In this document: piece after piece, positions 10,053-18,729 of the stretch
Numbering within the stretch: position 1 is the first letter of the stretch
Layout of the letters: every line of letters begins with the position of its first letter
Assembly: GCA_902168225.1 (NCBI GenBank)
Contig: CABHOW010000069.1
Coordinates: forward strand, 1 to 50,587
DNA length: 50,587 nt
Source: an uncultured Flavihumibacter sp.
GTDB taxonomy: Bacteria; Bacteroidota; Bacteroidia; Chitinophagales; Chitinophagaceae
Direction: 5' to 3'
Translations under genes and position numbers: made by a program
The notes under the pieces: generated by a model
The model's input: only the letters and a program-made list of their open reading frames with translations
Databases searched by the model: none
What the model was told of the DNA's origin: nothing

Positions 10053-10084
10053 TTTGGCTTATAATGGCTTATTTCTTACATTTG
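10053..10084 (+). promoter_or_regulatory. Promoter of the rimP-nusA-infB operon
   Basis: TTTG at 10053-10056 and TACATTTG at 10077-10084 match both Bacteroidota promoter elements with a 20-base spacing. Transcription would begin near 10091, placing the hairpin at 10106-10130 inside the leader. Confidence 0.7.
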
Positions 10085-10105
10085 CATTATATAAATGAAC
10101 CAGTG

Positions 10106-10139
10106 GAAGGGAACGACAATCGTTCCCTTCTCCTTTTTT
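10106..10139 (+). terminator. Terminator-like hairpin in the rimP leader (candidate attenuator)
   Basis: A perfect 11-bp stem (10106-10116 with 10120-10130, GAAGGGAACGA paired with its complement) has a CAA loop. A T6 run follows at 10134-10139. It sits between the promoter and the rimP ATG at 10143, so it would stop or slow polymerase before the operon. The frame from an ATG at 10095 runs through the hairpin into rimP without a stop. Confidence 0.6.
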
Positions 10140-10142
10140 AGT

Positions 10143-10613
10143 ATGGGAACAGATCTACATATTAACAAAATAGCCTCTTTGCTGGAGGAGCTTTTATTAG
10201 AGGAGCCGGGTTATTTCTGCGTCAATTTGCGTATTAAGCCCACCAATAATATTAAAGTATTTCTGGATGGAGATGATGGGCTACCTATTGCTAAATGTGT
10301 TCAGTTCAATAGAAAACTTTATAAGCTGATTGAAGAATCAGGGCTATATCCCGAGGGTGATTTTTCTTTGGAAGTATCTTCTCCCGGTGTAGATGAGCCA
10401 TTGAAACTAATTCGGCAATACAAAAAAAATATAGGTCGCACGCTTCAGCTCATATTTACCGACGATACGGTAAAAGAGGGGATATTGGAAGCAGTTGCCG
10501 AAGCCGATATTTTATTGTCGCATACAACAGGTAAGGGCAAGAAAGCCATTACCGAAAAATTGGTTATCCCATTTAACAATATAAAATCTGCAACCGTTCA
10601 AATTAAATTTTAG
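10143..10613 (+). CDS. rimP: Ribosome maturation factor RimP
   Basis: RimP assists late maturation of the 30S subunit. The 156-residue protein from ATG 10143 begins MGTDLHINKIASLLEELL. It shows the N-terminal RimP domain with NNIKVFLDGDDGLPIAKCVQFNRKL, the conserved SLEVSSPGVDEPL motif at the domain junction, and a C-terminal SH3-like barrel. An in-frame ATG at 10095 would add 16 residues encoded by the hairpin; these do not look like RimP, so the later start is preferred. Gene order rimP-nusA-infB matches the widely conserved operon. Confidence 0.9.
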   Translation: MGTDLHINKIASLLEELLLEEPGYFCVNLRIKPTNNIKVFLDGDDGLPIAKCVQFNRKLYKLIEESGLYPEGDFSLEVSSPGVDEPLKLIRQYKKNIGRTLQLIFTDDTVKEGILEAVAEADILLSHTTGKGKKAITEKLVIPFNNIKSATVQIKF

Positions 10614-10634
10614 TGATTAATTAAAAACAGCTTT

Positions 10635-11885
10635 ATGGCCAGTATAAATCTTATTGAAGCCTTTCAGGAGTTTAAAGATGCCGAGAATATCGATCGTCCT
10701 ACGATGATGAAAGTAGTAGAAGATGTGTTCAAAACCTTACTCAGAAAGAAGTTTGGCGCTGATGATAATTTTGACGTTATTGTAAATGCCGAGAAAGGAG
10801 ATTTGGAAATTATTCGTAGACGTATGATCGTAGAAGATGGGGAAGTTATGGACCCATTAGCTGAAATTGCCTACACAGAAGCCGCTAAAATTGAGCCTGA
10901 TTTTGAAGTGGGTGAAGAACTATATGAAGAAGTAGATATCTTAGATTTCGGACGCCGCGCTATTTTAGCCGCCAAACAAACACTGGCAAGCCGTATTAGC
11001 GATTTGAAAAAGAATGTGCTGGTAAAAAAATATGGCGATCGTATTGGCGATATCATCAGTGCAGAGGTATACCAGGTTTGGAAAAAAGAAGTGTTGTTAT
11101 TAGATGAAGAAGGCAATGAGTTGATTCTACCTAAATCTGAACAAATACCGCAAGATTATTTTAAAAAAGGTGAAAATATCCGTTCGGTAGTAGCCCGTGT
11201 AGATATGAAAAACAATACACCGGTTATCATTCTATCGCGCACCAGTCCTATGTTTTTGGCCAAATTACTGGAAATAGAAGTGCCCGAAATTTTTGATGGA
11301 TTGATCGCTATCAAGAAAATCGTACGCGATCCGGGAGATCGTGCTAAAGTAGCAGTTGAAAGTTACGACGACAGGATCGATCCGGTAGGTGCTTGTGTGG
11401 GTATGAAAGGAAGCCGTATCCATGGTATCGTACGTGAGTTGAAAAATGAGAATATTGATGTGATCAACTTTACCACTAACACGCAGTTACTGATACAACG
11501 TTCTTTAACACCGGCTAAGATCAGCTATATGGAGTTAGATAATGAGAAGAAACAAGCCAATGTTTACCTCAAAGCCGATCAGGTTTCTTTAGCCATTGGC
11601 CGACGTGGTGTAAATATCAAATTGGCCTGCGAACTTACCGGCTATGAGATAGATGTGTATCGGGAAGATGAAGAAATTAGCGATGAATTTGATATTGACT
11701 TGGATGAATTTAGCGATGAAATTGAAACATGGATCATTGATGAATTCAAGAAGATTGGCTGTGATACCGGAAGAAGTGTGTTGAAATTAACAGCAGATGA
11801 ATTAGAACGCAGAACCGATTTAGAGCGCGAAACAATTGATGAAGTAAGAAAGATATTACAAGAAGAATTTGATCGCGAAGAATAG
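10635..11885 (+). CDS. nusA: Transcription termination/antitermination factor NusA
   Basis: NusA binds RNA polymerase and RNA and modulates pausing, termination and antitermination. The 416-residue protein has the N-terminal polymerase-binding domain (about 1-130), an S1 domain (about 135-200) and two KH domains. KH1 includes VGACVGMKGSRIHGIVREL and KH2 includes LAIGRRGVNIKLACELTGYEIDV. A short C-terminal helical extension ends acidic. It lacks the tandem acidic repeats of the E. coli protein, as is usual in Bacteroidota. It follows rimP by 21 bases. Confidence 0.95.
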   Translation: MASINLIEAFQEFKDAENIDRPTMMKVVEDVFKTLLRKKFGADDNFDVIVNAEKGDLEIIRRRMIVEDGEVMDPLAEIAYTEAAKIEPDFEVGEELYEEVDILDFGRRAILAAKQTLASRISDLKKNVLVKKYGDRIGDIISAEVYQVWKKEVLLLDEEGNELILPKSEQIPQDYFKKGENIRSVVARVDMKNNTPVIILSRTSPMFLAKLLEIEVPEIFDGLIAIKKIVRDPGDRAKVAVESYDDRIDPVGACVGMKGSRIHGIVRELKNENIDVINFTTNTQLLIQRSLTPAKISYMELDNEKKQANVYLKADQVSLAIGRRGVNIKLACELTGYEIDVYREDEEISDEFDIDLDEFSDEIETWIIDEFKKIGCDTGRSVLKLTADELERRTDLERETIDEVRKILQEEFDREE

Positions 11886-11899
11886 CAGCCGATAAACAG

Positions 11900-11907
11900 T
11901 ATATTTG
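11900..11907 (+). promoter_or_regulatory. Candidate internal -7 box before infB
   Basis: TATATTTG matches TAnnTTTG exactly in the 109-base nusA-infB gap. The nearest upstream TTTG (11868-11871) is 28 bases away, longer than usual. If used, it would give infB its own transcript with a leader of about 80 bases. Confidence 0.35.
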
Positions 11908-11994
11908 CCTCGCGCCGATATGCTTGCTTGCAGCCTCTATGTGCCATTGATCGGGGTCGTAGTTGTAAAAAAGATCAGGAATTAAAAACAACGA

Positions 11995-14976
11995 ATGTCA
12001 GAATTGAAATTACCCAGACTGTTAGCAGCTGCCAAGGAATTCAATGTTGGTCAGGATACCCTGATCGAGTTCCTGGTGAAGAAAGGATTTCCTAAAGATG
12101 ACCTGAAGCCCACTGCCAAGCTATCGGAAGACCAATACCGTGCTTTAATGGCTGAGTTCCAAGGCGATAAAGTAGCGAAGAATAAAGCCGATTTAGTAGA
12201 GATACCTAAAGGCAGTTCGGGAGAGGCTAAAAAGAAAAAAGACGAGGAAGAAATAAGCTTCAGAAAAGAAGAGAAAAAAGTGGCTGCTCCGAAAGAAGAA
12301 CCCAAACCTGCTGAACTAACAGAGGCGAAGCCGGTAGAAGTGGAGATACCTGAACCTGAACCCTTTGTAGAGCAAGCTCCTGAGCCGGTTGTAATCCCTG
12401 CCCCGGTTGTTGAAGAAAAAACGACTCCAATCGTAGAAACAGAAATAGTAAAAATTGAGACACCGGAAATAGAAGGTCCCAAAGTCATCAATAAAATTGA
12501 TTTATCCTCAATCGACTCTTCTACCCGACCTAAAAAACCGGTAAAAAAACAAGAGCCACCAACACCTCCCAAGCCTGTACCTGCTAACGAATCTGCCCCC
12601 AAAGCAATACCGGTTGAAAAACCTTCTCCTGTTGTTGAAGCAGTTGCTCCTGTAGCACCTGTTGCGGAAGATGCACCGCCGGCTATTGAAAATATCAGGG
12701 CAGAAAAATTAGAGGGGCCAAAGATTTTAGGAAAAATAGAATTACCGATCAATAGTGATACACGCCCTAAACCTATAACGCGTGATGAAAAACGGAAACG
12801 GAAACGTATTCCTGTTGATAAAAAAGTGAATCCCAACGATGTGCCGAAAGATGCACAGGGAAGGCCGTTAACCGGACCTAACAGACCTATTACCCCCGCG
12901 CGCAGTAATAATCAACAAGGCGGTGGTGGTGGAGGATTTAATAGAGACAATAACCGAGGCGGTGGCGGCGGTTTCAATAGAGATAATAGAGGCGGTGGTA
13001 ATAGAGGTGGTGGTAATCGAAATGATCGCAATCAACAGCGCCCCGAAGAAAAGGAAATCGATCAAAAGGCTATTCAGGAGAAAATTAAGGAAACGCAGGC
13101 TAAATTAGCCGGTGCCGGTGGTAGAGGAAAAAGCCTTAAAGCTAAATATAGAAGGGCTAAGCGCGATGAAGCGGCGGAGGCAATGGGCGAAGAAGCAACA
13201 GAAGATAATAAATTACAGGTAACCGAATTTGTAACGGTTAGTGAATTGGCAAACCTTATGGATGTAAGCTTTGCCGATGTAATTGGCAAGTGTATGAACT
13301 TAGGTATCATGGTATCTATAAATCAACGTTTGGATGCTGAGGTTATCGAATTGGTTGCCAGTGAATATGGTTTCGAAGTAGAATTTATCGGATTAGAAGA
13401 TGCAGAAGAAATGGAAGAAGAAGATGAGGAGGATGATGAGGCATCTTTAGAACCCAGACCACCGATAGTTACCATTATGGGTCACGTAGATCACGGTAAA
13501 ACTTCACTGCTCGATTATATCCGAAGTGCAAATGTAGTAGCCGGTGAGGCGGGTGGTATTACCCAACATATCGGTGCTTATGAAGTAACACTTCCTTCCG
13601 GGAAAGCTATTACCTTCTTGGATACACCGGGTCACGAAGCATTTACTGCGATGCGTGCCCGTGGTGCGAAAATTACCGATATCGCTATCATTGTGGTAGC
13701 GGCCGACGATGCAGTGATGCCCCAAACCAAAGAAGCCATCAGCCACGCACAAGCCGCGGGTGTTCCTATGATTTTTGCGGTAAATAAGATCGATAAAGAT
13801 GGTGCTAACCCACAAAAAATTTATGAGCAGTTATCACAAATGAATATCCTTGTAGAAGCTTGGGGAGGTAAATTCCAAAACCAGGAATTATCTGCAAAGC
13901 AAGGATTGAATGTGGATACCTTATTAGAAAAAGTATTGTTAGAAGCAGAGATATTAGACTTAAAAGCCAACCCTAACAGAGAAGCTAGCGGTACTATTAT
14001 TGAGGCTTCACTAGATAAAGGTAGGGGTTATGTAGCCACAATATTGGTACAAAATGGAACTTTAAGACAAGGCGATTTAATCGTATCCGGACAATTCTAC
14101 GGACGTGTAAAAGCCATGTTTAATGAGCGGAATGTGCGTATTGATGAGGCACCACCTTCTACCCCGGTAGTAATATTAGGATTGAATGGCGCACCACAAG
14201 CAGGTGAGAAATTTAAAGTGTTTGAAGAAGAAGCAGAGGCCAAAGAAATAGCGGTTAAACGAGCGCAAATATTACGTGAGCAAGGCTTACGTGCACGTAA
14301 GCATATAACGCTGGATGAAATTGGTCGCCGTTTGGCATTAGGTAACTTCAAAGAGTTGAACATTATTATTAAAGGTGATGTGGATGGCTCTGTAGAGGCA
14401 TTGAGCGACTCATTACAAAAACTCTCTACCGAAGAAATTGCAGTAAGAGTAGTACATAAAGGGGTTGGACAAATATCCGAAAGCGACGTTTTATTGGCAA
14501 CAGCCTCAGATGCGATCATCATAGGATTTAATGTTCGCCCATCTATGCAAGCAAACAAACTCGCAGAAACCGAAGGTGTTCAAATAAAACTTTACTCGAT
14601 CATTTATACCGCTATTGATGAAATTAAGAGTGCTATGGAGGGTATGTTGGAGCCGAAATTCCAAGAGAAGATCGTAGCAAACGTTGAGGTACGGGAAGTG
14701 TATAAATTTGATAAAGCCACTGTGGCGGGATGTTTTGTTTTAGATGGTAAGATCTCTCGCAACAGTAAAATCCGTATTATACGCGATGGTATTGTAGAAT
14801 ATCCAAAAGGAGAAGGACAAAGTGCAGAATTGGGTAGCTTAAAACGATATAAAGACGATGCTAAAGAAGTATCATCTAATATGGAGTGCGGGTTAACTAT
14901 CAAAAATTATAATGATATCAAAGTAGGCGATATCGTAGAAGCCTTCGAAGAAGAAGAAGTAAAGAGAACTTTGTAG
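11995..14976 (+). CDS. infB: Translation initiation factor IF-2
   Basis: IF-2 is the GTPase that places initiator tRNA on the 30S subunit and promotes subunit joining. The 993-residue protein starts with an IF2_N-type domain ([27 protein letters not shown]). A long Pro/Glu/Ala/Val-rich linker and a Gly/Arg/Asn-rich tract (about 300-345, GGGGGF and RGGGNRGGG types) follow, then a second IF2_N domain (about 405-455). The G domain carries GHVDHGKTS near 495, [11 protein letters not shown] and [10 protein letters not shown]. Domains II, III and the C2 fMet-tRNA-binding domain complete it. It ends in a TAG that opens a period-7 array. Confidence 0.97.
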   Translation: MSELKLPRLLAAAKEFNVGQDTLIEFLVKKGFPKDDLKPTAKLSEDQYRALMAEFQGDKVAKNKADLVEIPKGSSGEAKKKKDEEEISFRKEEKKVAAPKEEPKPAELTEAKPVEVEIPEPEPFVEQAPEPVVIPAPVVEEKTTPIVETEIVKIETPEIEGPKVINKIDLSSIDSSTRPKKPVKKQEPPTPPKPVPANESAPKAIPVEKPSPVVEAVAPVAPVAEDAPPAIENIRAEKLEGPKILGKIELPINSDTRPKPITRDEKRKRKRIPVDKKVNPNDVPKDAQGRPLTGPNRPITPARSNNQQGGGGGGFNRDNNRGGGGGFNRDNRGGGNRGGGNRNDRNQQRPEEKEIDQKAIQEKIKETQAKLAGAGGRGKSLKAKYRRAKRDEAAEAMGEEATEDNKLQVTEFVTVSELANLMDVSFADVIGKCMNLGIMVSINQRLDAEVIELVASEYGFEVEFIGLEDAEEMEEEDEEDDEASLEPRPPIVTIMGHVDHGKTSLLDYIRSANVVAGEAGGITQHIGAYEVTLPSGKAITFLDTPGHEAFTAMRARGAKITDIAIIVVAADDAVMPQTKEAISHAQAAGVPMIFAVNKIDKDGANPQKIYEQLSQMNILVEAWGGKFQNQELSAKQGLNVDTLLEKVLLEAEILDLKANPNREASGTIIEASLDKGRGYVATILVQNGTLRQGDLIVSGQFYGRVKAMFNERNVRIDEAPPSTPVVILGLNGAPQAGEKFKVFEEEAEAKEIAVKRAQILREQGLRARKHITLDEIGRRLALGNFKELNIIIKGDVDGSVEALSDSLQKLSTEEIAVRVVHKGVGQISESDVLLATASDAIIIGFNVRPSMQANKLAETEGVQIKLYSIIYTAIDEIKSAMEGMLEPKFQEKIVANVEVREVYKFDKATVAGCFVLDGKISRNSKIRIIRDGIVEYPKGEGQSAELGSLKRYKDDAKEVSSNMECGLTIKNYNDIKVGDIVEAFEEEEVKRTL

Positions 14977-15075
14977 GTTTAAGGTAGAAGGTATAAGCTA
15001 TATGGCTTAAAGACTTTCCCTTTCAGCTTCTACCTTACTCCTTCCCCCTTTTTAGCTTTCCTTTAACCCTTGGTA
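14974..15075. repeat. Period-7 array with inverted arms after infB
   Basis: From the infB TAG stop the sequence runs in units of 7. In the first arm the units look like NNNNAAG (GTTTAAG, GTAGAAG, GTATAAG). In the second they are the complementary CTTNNNN (CTTTCAG, CTTCTAC, CTTACTC). Bases 14981-14990 pair perfectly with 15027-15036, so the array can fold as a stem-loop and may serve as the operon terminator. No intrinsic terminator of classical form is seen. Confidence 0.7.
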
Positions 15076-15078
15076 GCC

Positions 15079-15086
15079 TATTTTTG
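15079..15086 (+). promoter_or_regulatory. Candidate -7 box of the surA-like gene
   Basis: TATTTTTG matches TAnnTTTG. The expected start near 15093 lies just before the ATG at 15103. No clear TTTG is present 19-21 bases upstream. Confidence 0.4.
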
Positions 15087-15102
15087 ACTATATATGACCG
15101 GT

Positions 15103-16503
15103 ATGAAAAATATATTAGGAGTGATGGGAGTGCTGGCTATGTGTTTTGCTTCGCAAGCAAATGCACAAACCAAGAAAGTGATTGCCGATAAAATTGTAGG
15201 GCAGGTAGGAGATAAAATTATTTTACGCTCAGAAATTTTGAATGCGATTGCCGATATGAAAAGGCAAGCCCAAGGTCAGGATAATGTGATATTACCTACA
15301 GAGTGCCAGGTAATGGAAGGGCAATTGATCCGTAAAGCTTTATTGTTACAAGCCCAGAAGGATTCACTTACTGTTAATCAAGATCAAATTGAAAATGATT
15401 TAGATAATCGTATTCGACAATTCATTCAACAATATGGATCTAAAGACATTTTAGAAGAAGTAGCCGGTAAAACTGTTTACCAATTGAAAGATGATTTTCG
15501 GGAAGCTTTCCGCGAGCAGAGCTTAGCCGATCAGATGAAGCGTAAGATTGAAGAAAGCGTTAAAATCACACCTACTGAGGTAAAAGCTTATTATAGCAAA
15601 ATACCTACTGATAGCTTACCTTATTACGAAAGTGAAATTGAAGTAAGCCAGATTGTAATTTTCCCTAAAACAAATAAAGATGTGGAAGAATATGTTTCGA
15701 AGCAGTTATACGATTACAAGAAACAAGCCGAAACATTAGGCCCCAAAAAATTCGAACAATTGGCTAAGAATTACTCTGAAGACCCCGGCGTTAAAGAAAA
15801 TGGGGGTCAGTATACACTTAATAGAAATGAGAAAAACTTCGACCCTGCTTTCTTAGCTGCTTCTTTCAGACTAAAAGAAGGACAGATATCGCCGGTTATT
15901 AAATCTAAGTTTGGTTTGCATATTATAATGATGATCAGTAGATCGGGAGACGAAGCTATTGTACGTCATATTTTGCGTATACCGCCTATTACCGATGATG
16001 AGATGAAAGAGGCTAAAAGTAAATTGGATACTATTCGCAGGGATATTAAAGCCGGGAAAATTAGTTTTGCCGAGGCGGTTACTAAATACAGCGATGATGA
16101 AGGAAGTAAATTTAGTGCGGGCGCATTTGTAAACCGTGATAATTCTACATTTATTACACTTGATATGTTAGATAAGGATTTGATAGGTGTAATGGGTAAG
16201 TTAAAGCCCGGAGATTTATCGGAGCCCATCTCTTATACAGATGAACGTAGCGGTAAGAAAGGGGTACGTATTGTGTATTATAAAACAAAGAAAGAGCCAC
16301 ATCGTGAGAATCTAAAAGACGATTACAATAGGATTGCCCAAAGAGCTTTAGAAGATAAAAAAAATGCCGTGCTCGAAAAATGGTTTAAAGAGCATATTCC
16401 CGGATACTATATCCTAATCGACAAAGAATTCGCTGCTTGTCCGAGTTTAGAGGATTGGCGTAAGGCGGCAGATAATGCAGCTAAAGTGAGAGCAAATAAT
16501 TAG
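15103..16503 (+). CDS. SurA-like periplasmic peptidyl-prolyl isomerase/chaperone
   Basis: A periplasmic chaperone for outer-membrane protein folding. ATG 15103 is chosen because it begins a signal peptide (MKNILGVMGVLAMCFASQANAQ); an ATG 3 codons upstream is possible. A SurA-N-like helical domain (about 25-165) precedes two parvulin-type rotamase domains. The first (about 175-280) holds VSQIVIFP, FEQLAKNYSEDPGVKENGG and SKFGLHIIMM. The second (about 285-390) holds VRHILRIPP, AVTKYSDDEGSKFSAGAF and LKPGDLSEPI. A helical C-terminal tail follows. The length of 466 residues fits the family. The TAG stop is the first unit of a heptamer array. Confidence 0.9.
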   Translation: MKNILGVMGVLAMCFASQANAQTKKVIADKIVGQVGDKIILRSEILNAIADMKRQAQGQDNVILPTECQVMEGQLIRKALLLQAQKDSLTVNQDQIENDLDNRIRQFIQQYGSKDILEEVAGKTVYQLKDDFREAFREQSLADQMKRKIEESVKITPTEVKAYYSKIPTDSLPYYESEIEVSQIVIFPKTNKDVEEYVSKQLYDYKKQAETLGPKKFEQLAKNYSEDPGVKENGGQYTLNRNEKNFDPAFLAASFRLKEGQISPVIKSKFGLHIIMMISRSGDEAIVRHILRIPPITDDEMKEAKSKLDTIRRDIKAGKISFAEAVTKYSDDEGSKFSAGAFVNRDNSTFITLDMLDKDLIGVMGKLKPGDLSEPISYTDERSGKKGVRIVYYKTKKEPHRENLKDDYNRIAQRALEDKKNAVLEKWFKEHIPGYYILIDKEFAACPSLEDWRKAADNAAKVRANN

Positions 16504-16535
16504 TGTTTAGTGGATAGTGATTAGTGTCTAGTCTT
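16501..16535 (+). repeat. Period-7 array (TAGTGNN) starting at the surA stop
   Basis: Four units of TAGTGNN (TAGTGTT, TAGTGGA and two more) are followed by a diverged TAGTCTT. The first three bases of unit 1 are the TAG stop of the surA-like gene. The reverse complement shares CACTATCCACT with the array at 34177. Confidence 0.8.
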
Positions 16536-16606
16536 TCTTCATTCATTTTCTAACTTACCGACTGTTACCCTCACTGAGTTTACCTCACCATGGCGGGTGA
16601 AGCAGG

Positions 16607-16650
16607 ACTTCTATCCTTACTTCGGTCTACCGTCTCCGGTCTATTATCTA
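16607..16650 (+). repeat. Period-7 array (NNNNGTC) before marR
   Basis: Units in a 7-base register such as TTCGGTC, TACCGTC and TCCGGTC run up to a T-rich stretch in front of the marR operator. The same class of unit occurs at 34231-34286 and 35686-35720. Together with the 16501 array it fills most of the 190-base surA-marR gap. Confidence 0.65.
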
Positions 16651-16667
16651 AGTTTTTTTTGGAAAAT

Positions 16668-16689
16668 TACATGTATATACATATATTTG
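16668..16689 (+). promoter_or_regulatory. MarR operator overlapping the -7 box of marR
   Basis: The perfect 12-bp palindrome ATGTATATACAT (16671-16682) lies within an 18-base block repeated exactly before the pirin gene. It runs into TATATTTG (16682-16689), a match to the -7 consensus, so bound protein would block polymerase. The position directly upstream of marR suggests autorepression. Confidence 0.75.
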
Positions 16690-16693
16690 TGGT

Positions 16694-17149
16694 GTGAAAT
16701 TGGAACAAGCCATACAAAGCACAAAATTTAAGAACGAATTGCACAAAGCAACATTGAATGTATTATATACTGCCTGGTGGTTGAAAACCTTGATGAGCAA
16801 GGAATTGAAAGAGTTTGGTTTAACGCATGAGCAGTACAATGTACTCCGCATTCTAAAGGGTAAACATCCCGAAAAAATGTGTGTGAAAGATATTGGTTGC
16901 CGTATGATTGAGAAAAGTTCCAACGTTCCTCGGATTATAGACCGGCTGGCTTTAAAAAAACTGGTTAAAAGAAGCGATTCCGAGTTCGATAAGCGGGAAA
17001 CAGTGATAACACTTACACAAAGTGGTATTGCTGTGCTGGAAGCTACTAGTAACAAGGTAAATAGCCTTTTGGAGAATGAAGTGATAATGGACGATAAAGA
17101 CGCCAAATCACTTAACGGATTATTAGAAAAGCTAAGAGCGGGGAATTAA
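16694..17149 (+). CDS. MarR-family transcriptional regulator
   Basis: A 151-residue winged-helix dimer that probably represses its own gene and the pirin gene. The DNA-binding core runs LTHEQYNVLRILKG (about 40-55), then the recognition region DIGCRMIEKSSNVPRIIDRLALKKLVKR and the wing DSEFDKRETVITLTQSG. The flanking helices supply the dimer interface. The start is GTG at 16694, since no ATG fits and the -7 box ends 4 bases upstream; the mRNA would be nearly leaderless. Inducing signal is unknown; the linked pirin and FMN reductase point to oxidative, quinone or aromatic stress, which is inference. Confidence 0.88.
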   Translation: MKLEQAIQSTKFKNELHKATLNVLYTAWWLKTLMSKELKEFGLTHEQYNVLRILKGKHPEKMCVKDIGCRMIEKSSNVPRIIDRLALKKLVKRSDSEFDKRETVITLTQSGIAVLEATSNKVNSLLENEVIMDDKDAKSLNGLLEKLRAGN

Positions 17150-17165
17150 GTTTTTTTTAAGTAAA

Positions 17166-17183
17166 TACATGTATATACATATA
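17166..17183 (+). promoter_or_regulatory. Second MarR operator, upstream of the pirin gene
   Basis: This is an exact copy of the 18-base block at 16668-16685, with palindrome ATGTATATACAT at 17169-17180. The upstream bases are also alike (AAG followed by a run of eight T), so about 40 bases are duplicated in outline. It lies in the 45-base marR-pirin gap, giving the pirin gene its own control. Confidence 0.75.
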
Positions 17184-17194
17184 AAAAATATTTT

Positions 17195-18067
17195 ATGAAT
17201 GTCAATAGAACTGTACAACAAGTAACATATGCTCAACAATTTGATATGGGCGGTTTTCCCGTACGCCAGTCTTTACCTGTACAAGGACTGGAAAATCTGG
17301 ATCCCTTTCTCTTATTACACCATGCTAATATAAAAATCACAGAGCATGCCAACTTATCAAGGGCAGGTGTTGGGGCGCACCCTCACAGAGGTTTTTCTCC
17401 GGTTACATTCATTTTTGAGGGAGGGGTACATCATAGAGATAGCAGGGGTAATGATAATATCGTGTATGCCGGTGGCACCCAATGGATGAATGCGGGTATG
17501 GGAATTATTCATAGTGAACGCCCTCCGCACGATATCCACGCACACGGAAGCAAACAAGAAATAATACAATTATGGGTGAATACGCCTGCCGCTTTTAAAA
17601 TGAAACAACCCGAGTATTTCCCATTAAATAGAGAAAATACACCGCAAATTTCCACCGAAGACGGTCTGACGGGTATTGCCGTAATTACCGGTGAATTGCT
17701 TGGTACCATAGGACCTATCCCCACTTTCTCGCAAGTGAACAGTTTTACCATAAATACTAGAAAATCCGCGCAATTTTTCTTGCCAATTCCACCTACGCAC
17801 AATGCTTTTGTATATGTATTAAAGGGTAAAATAAACATCAATGAAAACACCCTATTGGATGCTTATCATATGGCAGTATTTAATAAAGATGGCGAAGGAT
17901 TTTCTTTTACAACTGAAGAAGATGCCATGTTACTGGTAGGATCGGGCGAGCCGCTCAACGAACCTATTGCTTCTCATGGCCCTTTTGTAATGAATACCCA
18001 AACTGAAATCATGGAGGCTTTCCGAGATTACCAAATGGGTAAAATGGGGGTGTTAATTGAGGGATAG
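17195..18067 (+). CDS. Pirin-family protein
   Basis: A bicupin iron-binding protein; some pirins act as quercetin 2,3-dioxygenases and others as redox-linked regulators. The metal ligands typical of the family are present: His62 and His64 in AHPHRG, then His106 and Glu108 in GIIHSERP. A second cupin occupies the C-terminal half. The length of 290 residues is normal. It is preceded by a MarR-type palindrome and followed by YceI and an FMN reductase on the same strand. Its TAG stop falls in the first unit of a heptamer array. Confidence 0.9.
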   Translation: MNVNRTVQQVTYAQQFDMGGFPVRQSLPVQGLENLDPFLLLHHANIKITEHANLSRAGVGAHPHRGFSPVTFIFEGGVHHRDSRGNDNIVYAGGTQWMNAGMGIIHSERPPHDIHAHGSKQEIIQLWVNTPAAFKMKQPEYFPLNRENTPQISTEDGLTGIAVITGELLGTIGPIPTFSQVNSFTINTRKSAQFFLPIPPTHNAFVYVLKGKININENTLLDAYHMAVFNKDGEGFSFTTEEDAMLLVGSGEPLNEPIASHGPFVMNTQTEIMEAFRDYQMGKMGVLIEG

Positions 18068-18119
18068 AGGAAAGGTGAAAGGGAAAAGGTAATAGGAGAT
18101 AGGTTATAGGAAATAGAAA
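18064..18119 (+). repeat. Period-7 array (AWAGGNN, eight units) at the pirin stop
   Basis: Eight consecutive heptamers of the type AWAGGNN (AAAGGTG, ATAGGAG, ATAGGTT and others) begin one base before the pirin TAG stop, which is part of unit 1. The same register and unit type recur after recQ at 29931-29972. Confidence 0.85.
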
Positions 18120-18155
18120 TTCATTAATCTTAATTCATAATTTAAAATTTAAAAA

Positions 18156-18683
18156 ATGGCAACTTACAAAATCGACCCAATGCACAGTGAAATCACTTTT
18201 AAAGTGAAGCACTTAATGATCACCAATGTTACCGGAAGCTTCCAACAATTTGATGCAACCATGGAATCAAATGAAGACGATTTCAGCGATGCAAAAATTC
18301 AGTTTGAAGCAGATGTAAACAGTATTTCAACTAATAACGAGCAAAGAGACGGGCATTTAAAAGGTGCTGATTTCTTTGCTGCGGAAGAGTTTCCGAAATT
18401 GCAATTCAGCTCTACTTCTTTCACTAAAAAATCTGCTGATACATACAGCTTAAAAGGTGATCTTACCATTAAAGGCATTACCAAACCCGTTGAATTAACT
18501 GTTGAATATGGAGGTAATATGACCGACTTCTACGGACAAAACAAGGCAGGTTTTGAAATTAGCGGTAAAATTAACCGTAGTGATTTTGGTTTAACCTGGA
18601 GCGCAGTAACCGAAGCCGGTGGTGTAGTAGTAAGCGAAGAAGTAAAACTGCACTTAGCGGTACAAATGGTAAAGCAAGCCTAA
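18156..18683 (+). CDS. YceI-family lipocalin-like protein
   Basis: YceI proteins form a lipocalin-like barrel that binds a long isoprenoid or amphipathic ligand. The 175-residue protein begins YKIDPMHSEITFKVKHLMITNVTGSF and carries the family landmarks RDGHLKGADFFAAEEFPKLQF, LKGDLTIKGITKPVEL and GFEISGKINRSDFGLTW. No signal peptide is visible, so it may be cytoplasmic here, unlike E. coli YceI. It lies between pirin and an FMN reductase on the same strand, a grouping consistent with stress response. Confidence 0.92.
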   Translation: MATYKIDPMHSEITFKVKHLMITNVTGSFQQFDATMESNEDDFSDAKIQFEADVNSISTNNEQRDGHLKGADFFAAEEFPKLQFSSTSFTKKSADTYSLKGDLTIKGITKPVELTVEYGGNMTDFYGQNKAGFEISGKINRSDFGLTWSAVTEAGGVVVSEEVKLHLAVQMVKQA

Positions 18684-18729
18684 TTAGCTAACTTTGCGAA
18701 CCGATAAGTGTATTAATTGTTAGTATAAT

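Noticed and set aside
10095..10142. Longer RimP starting at ATG 10095
   Set aside because: The extra 16 residues are the translation of the leader hairpin and do not resemble RimP. Kept only as a possible leader reading frame.
12051..12836. Long minus-strand open frame of 261 codons inside infB
   Set aside because: It is the antisense of the Pro/Glu/Lys-rich linker of IF-2. The translated product is Ser/Thr/Gly low complexity, and the infB frame is certain.
18064..18119. CRISPR-like repeat array
   Set aside because: The units are 7 bases with no spacers, the sequence drifts between units, and no cas gene is present in the window.
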